In this document: positions 46,801 to 55,220 of the stretch, one piece after another
Position numbering within the stretch: the stretch's first letter is position 1
Layout of the letters: each line of letters begins with the position of its first letter
NCBI GenBank assembly: GCA_030549495.1
Contig: JAUIRK010000417.1
Coordinates: forward strand, 62,001 to 126,000
Origin: Nectonema munidae
Lineage: Eukaryota > Nematomorpha > Nectonematoida > Nectonematidae
Length of the DNA: 64,000 nucleotides
Direction: 5' to 3'
The notes under the pieces: model-generated
The model's input: only the letters and a program-made list of their open reading frames with translations
Database searches by the model: none
What the model was told of the DNA's origin: nothing
Position numbers and translations under genes: made by a program

Positions 46801-49800
46801 AGTTCAGTAAAAAAATGAAAAAGAGTGATTAATCTCCATATTAATAGGTGGGTAACAAGTAGGATGTGGTAGTGGATACAACAGAAAAAATGTTTTTAGT
46901 TAAACGCTATTCAAAAAACAACAAATTTTACTAGTGATATCTTCAATTTACGAAATTTAATGCAATACAATACGATTACCAGTCCAGCCCCAATTTAATG
47001 ATGAATATAAATTGAAAACGTTGAGTAAATCTTTTATTTAAAACAAAATACAAGCAATAATTTTTTGGTCACTATGACCTTCTTCAGATATATTATATGA
47101 CGTAAATGAAAGCGTGAAGTGTCTTGCTTTTCTTTACAACTTTTATTTATGAAGTCTCAGCGCCATTTTATCTACATTTAATGATGAATACTTTTTTTAT
47201 TAGAAGAACGTTTTTAAATAAACACTAGAGTGTAGAATCGAGCTAAAGCGCTTATTATTTCGAGTGAGATTTAAATTTGATATTCTTAATATTTGGTTCA
47301 ATAGTAAGAGAATAATAAATCGAGAATATTTATTTAATATTCTATACACTCTAGCCAAAATTATTAGTCAATATATTCTTTACTCTTTAATTAAAGTGAA
47401 AATGCTTTACGCGTAAGACTTTCGCAATTTTGAATTATATTTTCATTATACGAAGTGTGTATTTATTACGAAGCTGTTACCATAACCTGGCCATAGTACA
47501 TATATATCAGTAGGAACTATAAGCAAAATATAATTCATTGAAAGTAGAGTATATTTAACACTAAAAGGACAGTTCGTCAATTGCCACATTTTGAAGATTT
47601 AATTGAATATAAATTCACACATTTTGTACATTTTCGTTCTACCTACCTTGAATGATGATTATTATTATTCATGATTTCATTATATTCACACTTTATATAA
47701 GTTTTTATATCAAGTCAGGAATAAAAAAGAACAAGACAACGCACAAAGACCACGTGTGTCATTTGCGTCCATTGCTTACTTTTATTAATTTCCCTTTTTA
47801 ACCCTTTGAGACATAATGTTTCTCTAATCACCAGGGCAAACAATTTTGACTTAAAATACCCTATTTTTTGGCCTAAAGAAAAATTGTAAGTTTTTTCAAA
47901 TAGACTCATATCTTAGATTATATTAGATTAATATAACATTAAAAAATTTCGAGTAAAATAAATATAGTTTTAAAATAATATTTACTATTTTTGTTTATTT
48001 CGAATTAGTGTTTTAAATTTTTGTTGAACAAGAAAAAAACTTCTTTTTGAACTTTATGACTAAAAAATTCCAAAAAACAGAAGTAAAAATAGTTCAAACT
48101 AGTTTAAAATTGGTTCATTGTGACTTTATATTTTTTTTAATCTTTTTTGACTTTATTAACTTTTATTCGCCCTTGTAAGGAGTCATCTTCGAAATTTTTT
48201 AAAGGATGTTTTATTCGAAATTTAATTTTTATATTTTACTTACTTTATTTCAGCTTTTATTCAACAACAAAATTGAAAAAAAATTTATAGTGAAATAAAA
48301 GTGTAAATTCTAGTTTTGAATGATAATTCCTAAGGATGAAATAATCATTGAAAATATTTTAATTTTTGGTTTTCTAAAAACTAGTTTAGACAATATATAT
48401 TTTTGACTTAAAATTTTTTTTTGCTTTATTGACATAAAAAATCTAAAAAAAGAGAAAAAATATAACTCAAACAAAATTAGTTTACAGTTATTATTTGTAT
48501 AATTTACTTTTATTCGGCCCGCTAATGACCCATTCTATGAACTGAAATATTTCAAATAAATTTTTTTCAGTTGTATTTTATTTTTGATAAACTAATGTTA
48601 TGTTAAAAAGATTATAATGATAAATTGGAAAATTATTTAGCATCTAAAATTTTGCGATGTCAAATACAAAAAATAAGTTTTATAAATTTAAAATGCAAAT
48701 AAAATTTTAAAAGTCATTTAATATAGACATGACTAATTTCGAATAATAGATGAAGTCTTATAAAAATACTAAACCGTTATTGAACAAAATTGAATGAGCA
48801 ATTTTGTCAAATTCTGACTTTTTTTTCTGGCGTTCAATGGCCCATTGTGCTCTAAGTAAAAAAAAAGGAGTTTTTGCGTACACTAATTTACTATGCTTTA
48901 CTTCATTTATTTACAAATGTTTTAACTGTTTTTGGTGATTCCTTTCTATTTTTGATAATGGATAAAAAAAATTTTATGAAGCTGGAAGGGAGTTTTTTAT
49001 TAATCATGAAACAGCGTTTTTGAAGTTATATTTCCTGAAAACTCTTATTGTTTTTTAAACAATAAACGAATCGATTTACTTTCAAAAATGAATAATTTAC
49101 ATTTGGTTTTGAATATATTCTACTTTTTATAAACTTTTACAATTATTTTTTTTAAAAAATGAAATAAATACACAAAAAAATATTTAAAATTGAATGTATA
49201 ATACAAAATAATAATTTTTTGTCAACGTTTAATTAAATGTGTTCAAATTTGAGATAAGATATAATGGGTCACTCATGACCCAAGTGAAAAAATGAACATT
49301 ACAATAAGTAACCATGGATCAACTGTGAACTATGACATTTTTTCAGAAGATGTGAAACAAATTTACTTTTTTTGCTATCTACTTAGTTGAGTTATAAAAT
49401 CGCAAGAAATGTATAGACAGTTTTCTTTTTACGATATTTTACCTTTCAAAACAAAAAGGGTTAAACTTTATTTTTATAAAAGTATGATACAAAATTTTAC
49501 ATAGCGTTTGTATTGGGATGTCCTGAGTGTAATTTGCATTCTATAATAGTAAACAGGAATTTTCTTGATTGTGCTGTATTATTTTTTTTCTTTTTTATAA
49601 AAATGTTATGATATTCTAATTTAAAAACATTTATACACTGTTTACTATTTTTTAGAATCAATATATATTAGGCACAAATGATTAAATAAAAAAACTCAAG
49701 CAAACAAAAAATTTTATAAAAAAAATAAAAGGATTTATAAAATTTATTATTAAAAAAAAGGGAATATAAAGATTCTTTATATGAAGAAAGTCCCTCTGGC

Positions 49801-51700
49801 TGAAAACTTTTTAGTGTTTTATTAAAATAGTTTTATTACTTTACTAATAACGTCCCACATATCACATTCATAACGAAAGGTGGAGCAAACCAACAAAGTT
49901 ATTGTCACACCAAAAAAATATAAAAAGAAAAATATAAAAAAATGCATGTAAACTTAATAGAAAATACTGACCAAGGCTTAACACAAATTACAATGGATAA
50001 AAAAATTCCTTAACAAAATATTTTCATATTTATAACATAGGATAAAGAGCAAAATTTAGTATAACACACACACATAGTGAACTATGAACAAAAAGTTTCA
50101 CATAAAATTGGACGGCATTGTAATTTTTTCACAAATACAAAAAGAATAGAATAAATGTTTACTAATATAAAAATTAATACTTATTGTAAGATGTCCAGCA
50201 ACAATTAATGCTGATTAGCGTGACCTTAACGGAAAGTATGCCTCTGGGCAACAACACATCCTTTAATCGGCACACCGCAAGCACACACCTTAACTGGTTT
50301 CGCGAGTATATAAGCCTCGCATTTTACAACATATGATCATATCTCTTCTTCGCATTGCTTTCAATAAAGTGCTTTTCTACACTTATATGTTGATATTTTT
50401 ACCATTTAATTCCAAAAAATATTTTTTAATATAAAAGAAGATAACTTTTTAGTTGTGGCTAGTGTTGTACCGATTAGTTCGAGTAGAGTACAATGACATA
50501 TTGATTTTGTTAAAATATTTCTACAAATTTTAAATAGGGTTTCACTTTGATAGAAGCGTATTTTTTATTCCTTTTTGCTGTAAAAACAACAGCACAAATG
50601 CGTCTTAGTCTAAGACATGCTCTCAACCCCAGAGTCCCGACTCTAATTAGAGCCGTGAGTGTATTCTTAAAAGTCGCCTTCTTCAGTGGTGGAATAGAAT
50701 AAGGTGCGTTTCAAAATCACGTAGGAAAAAATATAAGTTATATTAAATACTCGAATATGATTCGAATTAGATTTTGTTACAATACTTCTTTATCTAGTTT
50801 ACTTTAATTTATACCTTTTATCAATTTAGGAGGAGAGAAGATTACGTCATCAAATTTACTCATCAAATTTTACTAATTTAAGTATTATTTTTAATTTCTA
50901 CTTATGACTTCTAAATATTATATTCTAATTATCTTGATGTTCGTAAACTAGTAAAAAGGCATGTAGTGTAAAAAAAGAAAACATTTTGAGGATTAAGTTA
51001 GAAAAATATGAATGAAGATTTCCTTTGGTATGATTGGTGATTGTTCCAGTACAGATCCGAAATTGACATTTGTGTAGCACAACTCATTGTTCTATCTTTT
51101 ATAAGCTGTCATAATTTGTTCTGGTATCGTTATATACAATAAATATACATAAAACATAAAGTTTCCCATTTTTGTAAATACTCTTTCCCTGGTTTACTTA
51201 TTTCAATACACATGTATATTATATACATATGAATCTTGTTGTTAACTGCAATTGAGAACAGTGAGTGATTCAACAAAATTATCTAATTCTTTTATCGTTT
51301 CTTATCATTATTTGATTTTCAACCAAATTTTATTATTAAATAGAATTTGGTGAAATGTTTTTGCTTTGTTTCAGTATGCAATTTAATGGAGGATATTAAT
51401 TTCAAGCAAAAATTATACACTTCAAGGACATGAAACAAGATTACGGACCAAAACCATTTTCAAAATTATTAACTCACCTTTTATAGATAACTTCCGTGAT
51501 TTTATATAAAAAAAGAAAAAGTCATCTTGAAATGGCATTACTTGGTTTTTAGGCTTCAATAAAATAAGCCCAGTAACTTTTCCAAAGGAAAGGCCTAATT
51601 GAATTATCTCTCTTTCTTTGATGTTTGGGTAAAGATTCCTCAAATGAACAACACATGAAGGCTCAGTAACTTCCAAACCATCTTCAGATTCATACTTTAG
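31763..51700 (-). CDS. PTBP1: Polypyrimidine tract binding protein (PTBP / hephaestus), nearly complete
   Basis: Joined minus-strand exons: 51542-51700, 46633-46785, 43781-44012, 41260-41493, 40447-40718, 39915-39951, 37816-37908, 34707-34801, 34531-34640, 34403-34480, 33359-33422, 31763-31831. All junctions are GT-AG and all phases agree. The total is 1596 nt, or 531 residues plus stop. Four RRMs lie at about residues 14-90, 125-210, 340-415 and 450-531. PTB binds CU-rich RNA and controls splicing, 3' end use and translation. Landmarks are [52 protein letters not shown], and the C-terminus [10 protein letters not shown]. The N-terminal exon with nuclear localisation signal was not found; the seen part opens at an acceptor, not an ATG. 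Introns carry many transposons, but the coding exons are intact. Confidence 0.95.
31977..32165. repeat. 190-bp dispersed repeat, copy B
   Basis: Second copy of the repeat at 29494-29684, in the same orientation 2.5 kb away, inside the last PTBP intron. It has a shorter GA run. No clear target duplication at either copy. Confidence 0.85.
32166..33358. other. Last PTBP intron, nothing coding
   Basis: AT-rich. A GC-richer patch at 32718-32742 (GGGCCCACATGCATGGAGGG) looks like the end of an old element. No open frame with recognisable content. Confidence 0.5.
33359..33422 (-). CDS. PTBP1: PTBP exon: RRM4 core
   Basis: 64 nt, acceptor ACTTTTAG, donor GTAATT. It encodes [20 protein letters not shown], equal to PTB DRKMALIQMGSVEEAVQALI. 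Ends in phase 0. Confidence 0.94.
34403..34480 (-). CDS. PTBP1: PTBP exon: RRM4 first helix
   Basis: 78 nt, acceptor TTTTTTAG, donor GTAATC. It encodes [16 protein letters not shown] and [10 protein letters not shown], equal to insect PTB sequence around VKAFKFFPKD. Phases 2 in and 2 out fit both neighbours. Confidence 0.92.
34531..34640 (-). CDS. PTBP1: PTBP exon: RRM3-RRM4 linker
   Basis: 110 nt, acceptor TTTATAG, donor GTAATT, ends in phase 2. It encodes [20 protein letters not shown] and [17 protein letters not shown], the most conserved PTB linker and the start of RRM4. This short linker holds RRM3 and RRM4 back to back in known PTB structures. Confidence 0.96.
34707..34801 (-). CDS. 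PTBP1: PTBP exon: RRM3 end
   Basis: 95 nt, acceptor ATAAAAG, donor GTAGGG. It encodes [20 protein letters not shown] and [12 protein letters not shown], equal to PTB [31 protein letters not shown]. The pyrimidine-poor acceptor is unusual but the phase fit is exact. Confidence 0.93.
35880..36265 (+). pseudogene. Tc1/mariner-type transposase fragment
   Basis: Broken plus-strand reading in the PTBP intron. [14 protein letters not shown] and [20 protein letters not shown] pieces are followed by [20 protein letters not shown] and [10 protein letters not shown]. The order follows the DDE domain of mariner/Tc1 proteins (VMVWCGI, GPFFF, GDVYLxMLxDxIxPxI, QQDGAPAHF, WIGRRG). The catalytic Asp of the QDGAP-like box is lost in a decayed stretch. 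Upstream DNA from about 35460 may be the N-terminal part but is too decayed to read. Confidence 0.65.
36640..36940. repeat. Ends of hAT-type elements with G-runs
   Basis: CAGTGGCCGAACCAGAATTT at 36638, a G-run at 36829-36842, and CAGAGGTACACAAAATTTAG followed by a G-run at 36876 are typical hAT left-end designs (CAG then a short motif, then a G-run). No right ends could be paired. Decayed non-autonomous copies in a PTBP intron. Confidence 0.5.
37070..37625 (+). pseudogene. hAT (ZBED5-like) transposase fragment
   Basis: Begins near AAGTGGTTTTCAAACTATAG (37072), the familiar hAT terminus that starts CAGTGGTTCTCAAACT. The plus-strand reading at about 37425-37510 gives [20 protein letters not shown], matching the first catalytic Asp block of the ZBED5/Charlie family (FxIQLDETTDVxxxAQLxV). 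Stops interrupt it afterwards. It ends just downstream of PTBP exon 37816-37908 in gene order. Confidence 0.65.
37816..37908 (-). CDS. PTBP1: PTBP exon: RRM3 core
   Basis: 93 nt, acceptor GCTTAAG, donor GTATGC, phase 1 at both ends. It encodes [20 protein letters not shown] and [10 protein letters not shown], equal to PTB VYGDVQRVKILFNKKENALVQM. The acceptor lacks a strong pyrimidine tract, a weak site that may suit regulated splicing. Confidence 0.94.
37909..39914. other. PTBP intron after the microexon, nothing recognised
   Basis: No transposon or coding sequence recognised. The part next to the microexon (39840-39914, minus strand) is pyrimidine-rich, with TTCTTTTTATTTTTTTTTAT just after the donor and CTACTCTTTCTAC further on. 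Confidence 0.5.
39915..39951 (-). CDS. PTBP1: PTBP microexon (equivalent of vertebrate exon 11)
   Basis: A 37-nt exon encoding [12 protein letters not shown] plus the first base of a Gly codon, matching PTB RVTPQSLFILFG. Donor GTATTC follows at 39914. The acceptor is CAGAAG, so use of the second AG would give 34 nt, the exact vertebrate length, without the Lys codon. Both lengths leave one base over a multiple of three, so skipping shifts the frame in RRM3. CU-rich sequence lies on its upstream side. Confidence 0.88.
39952..40095 (-). promoter_or_regulatory. CU-rich tract upstream of PTBP microexon (putative PTB binding cluster)
   Basis: On the gene strand the intron just before the microexon reads as repeated TTTCTTTCTTTTATCTTCTC, TTCTCCTTCCTTCCTCTC, TTTCTCTCTTCTCTTATA and TTTCTCTATCTCTTCGTTCT. 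These contain many UCUU, CUCU and UUCU motifs, the known PTB targets. In vertebrates PTB binds such tracts around exon 11 of its own mRNA, causing skipping and decay. The tract is far more pyrimidine-rich than other introns here. Function is inferred from position and composition. Confidence 0.65.
40447..40718 (-). CDS. PTBP1: PTBP exon: RRM2-RRM3 linker and RRM3 first strand
   Basis: 272 nt, acceptor TTACTAG, donor GTTTTT. It encodes a serine/alanine-rich low-complexity linker ([20 protein letters not shown] and following), then [11 protein letters not shown], equal to PTB VLLVSNLNPE. Ends in phase 0, exactly where vertebrate PTBP1 exon 10 ends. Confidence 0.92.
41260..41493 (-). CDS. PTBP1: PTBP exon: RRM2 end and linker
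   Basis: 234 nt, acceptor ATTTTAG, donor GTACCA. It encodes [20 protein letters not shown] and [14 protein letters not shown], then [12 protein letters not shown] and a proline-rich linker. This matches the PTB RRM2 end (LRIDFSKLTSLNVKYNNDKS RDYTRPDLP). It ends in phase 1. Confidence 0.94.
41754..41995. mobile_element. Small TTAA-type MITE with amplified right end
   Basis: TTAACCCATTTA at 41755 and its inverse TAAATGGGTTAA ending at 41890 frame a MITE of about 136 bp with TTAA edges. The right end is then repeated twice more as a 53-bp unit (41891-41943 and 41944-41995), each ending TAAATGGGTTAA. The inner parts contain hairpins GTTCCCTTAGGGAAC and ATGTTCC...GGAACAT. It lies in the PTBP intron upstream of exon 41260-41493. 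Confidence 0.7.
42000..43780. other. PTBP intron stretch, nothing recognised
   Basis: Mostly AT-rich. A more balanced block at 42360-42840 includes a small inverted pair CATGAG...CTCATG (42407-42416) and repeated AACGCG/GCGTT words. It may be an old insertion, but no family could be named. Confidence 0.45.
43781..44012 (-). CDS. PTBP1: PTBP exon: linker and RRM2 first part
   Basis: 232 nt, acceptor TTATTAG, donor GTACGC, leaving phase 1. It encodes AAIAQAAL, a short linker, then [20 protein letters not shown] and [19 protein letters not shown], the RRM2 core. The linker before RRM2 is shorter than in vertebrate PTBP1. Confidence 0.93.
44313..44383 (-). repeat. tRNA-derived SINE head
   Basis: On the minus strand, box A TGGCCTAGTAGG (44377-44366) and box B GGTTCGATTCC (44334-44324) are correctly spaced for RNA polymerase III. 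The surrounding bases (GGCAGATGGCC at the start) look tRNA-like but do not fold into a full cloverleaf with a matching acceptor stem. The body would run toward lower coordinates. It lies in a PTBP intron, same strand as the gene. Confidence 0.7.
44882..44932. repeat. Bulged hairpin, copy 2
   Basis: CTTGGCGAATCTTCG to CGGAGCATTGCCAAG forms a bulged stem with inner GCAT/ATGC around loop ATATA. It has the same design as 30786-30836, with many base changes. Just upstream, AAGTTGTCTACCCGCGTTCA (44829) also matches the inverted repeat arm at 8013, so this fragment may belong to the same element family as the 6.5-8.3 kb palindrome. Confidence 0.5.
45850..46565 (+). pseudogene. Unclassified transposon-derived remnant
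   Basis: A broken plus-strand reading with [15 protein letters not shown], a serine/acidic patch [37 protein letters not shown] and [20 protein letters not shown]. The FHLDGK box followed by a hydrophobic strand resembles a transposon-borne domain seen in several invertebrates, possibly the first acidic block of a DDE domain. I cannot name the family. Confidence 0.4.
46633..46785 (-). CDS. PTBP1: PTBP exon: RRM1 second half
   Basis: 153 nt between acceptor TTGTTTAG and donor GTATTT. It starts [18 protein letters not shown], matching the PTB sequence AFIEMNTEEAANTMVNYY, and continues to [15 protein letters not shown] (PTB: IYIQFSNHKELKTDS). It joins the previous exon in phase 0. Confidence 0.93.
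46786..47797. other. PTBP intron stretch, nothing recognised
   Basis: AT-rich. TTAACACTAAAAGGACAG at 47556 looks like a lone left end of the piggyBac family at 681, with no partner found. Confidence 0.45.
47798..49464. mobile_element. Large non-autonomous TTAA element (piggyBac-like)
   Basis: TTAA followed by CCCTTT at 47798 and the inverse AAAGGG followed by TTAA at 49455-49464. The 1.67 kb inside is nearly all A/T and has no open frames. It contains scattered direct and inverted variants of TGACCCATT (48528, 48840, 49264 and 49275). The short terminal match makes this a moderate call. It sits in the longest PTBP intron. Confidence 0.45.
49465..50184. other. PTBP intron stretch, nothing recognised
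   Basis: A/T-rich with poly-A and poly-T tracts and a short (CA)n at about 50065. No terminal repeats or coding signal. Confidence 0.5.
50185..50381 (+). mobile_element. Solo LTR fossil
   Basis: A 197-bp unit starting TGTA and ending TACA, flanked by a perfect 5-bp duplication CTTAT (50180-50184 and 50382-50386). It carries a TATA box (TATATAAG, 50307-50314) and an AATAAA signal at 50363-50368, the layout of a compact LTR on the plus strand. No internal retrovirus-like sequence remains, as expected after recombination between two LTRs. Five-base duplications fit Gypsy or BEL families. Preserved ends suggest moderate age. Lies in a PTBP intron, antisense to the gene. Confidence 0.78.
50387..51541. 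other. PTBP intron stretch, nothing recognised
   Basis: One balanced-composition block at 50590-50700 (CTCTCAACCCCAGAGTCCCG and neighbours) may be a remnant. No other feature. Confidence 0.45.
51542..51700 (-). CDS. PTBP1: PTBP exon: RRM1 first half
   Basis: 159 nt, acceptor TTTTTTAG (AG at 51702-51701), donor GTAATG (from 51541). It encodes [10 protein letters not shown] (RNP2 strand), then [18 protein letters not shown] and PKNQ, closely following the PTB pattern IxLGLPFGKVTNLLMLKGKNQ. Phase 0 at both ends. It is the most 5' exon I could identify. Confidence 0.92.
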
Positions 51701-51968
51701 CTAAAAAATATTAAAATATCACAACAAATTTGAATATTTTGATGACTTATCAATCAATAAATTTCTTTTTGTTTTTATAAGGTGAAAAAAGTATATATGA
51801 TCATTTACAAAAATTTAATTAATTCATTTTGTTTTATTTTGAGTTTTGAAATAAAAAAAATCTGTCATGTTTTGATATTTAGCATAACATCATGAGGTTA
51901 ATGAAAGTTTTAATTTTCTTGCAAAGGATAAAATTTATATGTAAAACATCGTTATTTTTTATTAAAAA

Positions 51969-52088
51969 AATGACATTTGGAGAAAATAATTGTCTCATTA
52001 CAAAAAAATAACATTTGTAGAAAATAATTGTCTCGATTACAAAAAAATGACATTTGTAGAAAATAATTGTCTCGATTACAAAAAAATG
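51969..52088. repeat. 39-bp tandem repeat, three copies
   Basis: Unit ATGACATTTGTAGAAAATAA, TTGTCTCGATTACAAAAAA. Three near-identical copies; because 39 is a multiple of three, both strands show repetitive short open frames here that are not genes. Upstream of the first PTBP exon found. Confidence 0.88.
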
Positions 52089-52099
52089 TGGATCCTATT

Positions 52100-54560
52100 T
52101 CAAAATTTTGGAAAACCGTATCGAGTTTTGAATGAATGTAAATGTGAAATAAATTCTTCAGATTTTCCAAAAAAGAAAAATAAACTTTTACGTTTTAACT
52201 GTCATAGTTATAAATTATATAGGATTGAGATATCTTGGCATTTATGTTATACAAATTTTATCAATATTTATGATTGACACTTTGTCCTGATAAAGGTTTA
52301 AAAATATCGATAAAATCTCCATAACAATCATTAGACTCTTCAAAAATTTGATATACACAAAGATATATGTTAGGATTAAAATTAGTAATTTTTCTCGAAG
52401 TTTGTAGAATGTTCTCTAAGATACCACGGATAGGTTTTATATTTCAACGATGTGCAATTAAATAGAATTCTTCCTAATTTCTAAACTCACACATGCTGTG
52501 TCACATTATTATATAGGCATTAATTTACAGAAAGAAAAACAAAATATAGGAAAGGGAATGAGGGTAAATCAAGTTACTAAAAATACTGCAGGATATTTAA
52601 TGAATTGAAAAAATCGATTTATTCAATCTCTTCAGTAACTTAACAAATATACTTGTATCGAAGAAAAGGATGGAAATGTCTTATCACGCATTCAAGATGC
52701 ATCATCATCATCATCATGGATGAGTTTATTTTAAAATTAATTGCTACAACACAAGAATTGTCAATTAATTCTAACTGAAGTATGTTAATCTTATACCGTC
52801 GAAGGAAAGGGGGTATAGAAAGAAGTTTAATTGAAATGTTGTATCGTATGTAACACGAACATAAAGTGAATAATGAATGCTGTCTAAACAAAGTTGAATA
52901 TGATTGCAATATTGACTCGGGAAGAAGAAATATAAAACACTCACATGAAATGCAATACAGAAAGCTTGAGTTATCGTGAATATACAATACAAAGGTTGAA
53001 ATTTAATAAAAGAAAAACCTTTTTATTGATTAGCTGAACTTTTTGACATGAAACTTGTTTATTTTCATACAAATAAGTTTCATCGTATTGAGAACAATCA
53101 ATAGCGTTTTCAGGTATAGTTGTACAAGTATAAGAATTCGGTCGCTTAAAAAGTAAAATTTACTTCAAAGAATATGGAAAAATAAGTGTTCATAAAAATA
53201 AAACTCATAATAGAAATTTTGTACGTTTTCACAATTTTACTCACAGCGTTAGAAAAAATGAGTGACCAACTTTAAATGTTTACAAAATCAAAATAGACTA
53301 ATTTTAAAAAGAATAATAAAAAAATTTAGATCTGAATAGTAAAAAGATTAGGAATATAACTACATCCTCTATTTCACTGGTTCCATAATTATATGTCACA
53401 TTCCCTCTTGAGAAGATTCTAAATTAACATACTGCCCACCTCTTTTTTTCAAGCGTCTAATCATACACTTTTAAACAATTTTACAATTTTTCTAAACATA
53501 AGTATTCTTAAATTTTAAACACAAGATAAACGTAATTAATTTAGAAAATATTATTAGAATTAAAAAAAGATATATTTGGTTAAAATTTGAGTTTTTAGCC
53601 AATTCAATTTCATCATTGTTAAATAAGATATTGGAAATGCTAAAAATTAAAGGGCGCACATCCACGGTGTAAGTGAGAGAAGAGCGCAATGGATAAAAGG
53701 CCTTTAGTCCCCTCCCTGCCGCAATAATTTTGAATTCTCTCAATTCTATTTAATATTACTCAAAATACTTGTTTGACTTGTGATAGATTTTCCATATTAC
53801 TTTTCTTGTTTTATGGTGAAGTCTTTGAATGAATATTTAAAATCTATTTTTGGTACAATTTGATCCGAAATTGAGCTATATTTGATCAAAGTCAGTAATG
53901 TATCCAGAAATTTGGAAAAGAACACACAAATTTTTCAGCAAAACAAATATTTTTATAGCACATAACTATAAAAGGTATTTTCTTTAATAAAAAAGCTTAA
54001 AAGGTTTACCCATCTTGATTAGAGTAACTGCAGGAGTTAAATTAACTTAATAGAATACATAAGTTAAAAAAATGCTCTGATAAGAAAAAGCATATCTTTC
54101 ATGTCGCTAATCTTTATTTAAGAAATGACACCGATTTTTTGAAAAATAGCAAAAAATTGTATAAGAAAATTGCAGAAAATTGCCTTTGAACATTATTGAA
54201 ACTATACAACAGCGTTGAAACATACAGAGAGTAAAACATACCATAATGTTGATCGTTATGTGATTTAGAAAAAATTTTGAAAAAAATATCATTTATTCAA
54301 GAATGATTTATATGATTCATAGTAGTCATTTGATATAAGTTAATTTGTTTCCGTTCTTCAACTCGTCTTATTATATTTGCTCTTTTATTTACAGATATTG
54401 TCACATGATGGCTTTTGTTCAATGTTCCTGCGAACATGATCCTGATAACTTCTGCTGTCTGCGGAGTCTTTCTGAATGTCAAGTCAGTCAAGTGCACCAT
54501 AGTTGAAGGGAATCTCCTCTGTTCGGCTTACAAGGTGTACTTTAGAGTTCAAGTAGGGGA
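52100..54560. other. Stretch upstream of PTBP RRM1 exon, nothing firm
   Basis: Should contain PTBP intron and perhaps the missing N-terminal exon, but no KRGSDEL-like sequence was recognised on the minus strand. It includes a short (ATC)n run at 52699-52720 and a CG-richer patch at 53650-53720. Confidence 0.45.
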
Positions 54561-54569
54561 CTAGGACAA

Positions 54570-55220
54570 GAGTTGGGCGCCACACATGGTTTGGGGAAGC
54601 TGTTGTTCCACTCTGGAGTCGTGGTACAGAGGGAAGTAATGAAAACTGAAGTTTGGCGTGCCAAGATTCTTTTACTGACATCCAGGTTCAAACAGTGGAA
54701 CTTGTTCGACGAAAACTGTTGGGTAACAAAACAGAGACAACGATTCTCTCAGTATTTCACACTGGATGAGAAAGTGTATTATTGTCACGACTGTTCGTGG
54801 ACAGCTCAAATAGAAGCTTGAAGGCGGTGCTGTTGCACAATGGTAGCAAGTACCCAAGCATTCCTATCGCCCACTCTGTTCACCTAAAGGAAGGCTATGA
54901 GAATGTTAAGCACCTGCTGAGCCTGGTGAAGTACGAAGAGCACGATTGGGAGGTGGTTGGAGACTTTAAGATGATTCGCTTTTTGACAGGTTTCCAATCG
55001 GCTTCACAACATCCATGTTTCCTTGAAACGAAGGATTGGCTATTAAGAACAGGATTTGTCATTAGGGGGTCATAAAGCATTTGGAAGCGGTATTTCGGGA
55101 GTTGTCGGAGGCCAAAATAAAGGCAGGGGTGTCCGTTGAGCCTCAAATTGAAAAGCTAATGCAGGACCCTGAGTCGCATAAACTTCTTCAAACGTGTTTT
55201 CAAATTATTGCGATGAAGTA
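54570..55220 (+). pseudogene. Transposon-associated protein remnant
   Basis: Plus-strand reading from about 54570: a decayed N-terminal part, then 54782-55075 with VDSSNRSLKAVLLHNGSKYP, SIPIAHSVHLKEGYENVKHL and WEVVGDFKMIRFLTGFQS. After a stop at 55073 it continues with LEAVFRELSEAKIKAGVSVE and LMQDPESHKLL. I recall this FxDSSxxSLKxVLLHNGN and HSVHxKExYEN pattern from a multicopy orphan family in insects and cnidarians, with an FxCFLCLWDSR block that is missing here. Probably transposon-borne; exact superfamily unknown. Host function is unlikely given the breaks. Confidence 0.6.

Noticed and set aside
51952-52277. Repetitive open frames on both strands
   Set aside because: Explained by three copies of a 39-bp repeat, a length divisible by three.
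53492-53743. Possible PTBP N-terminal exon
   Set aside because: The minus-strand reading has no KRGSDEL-like motif and no acceptable splice phase toward 51700.
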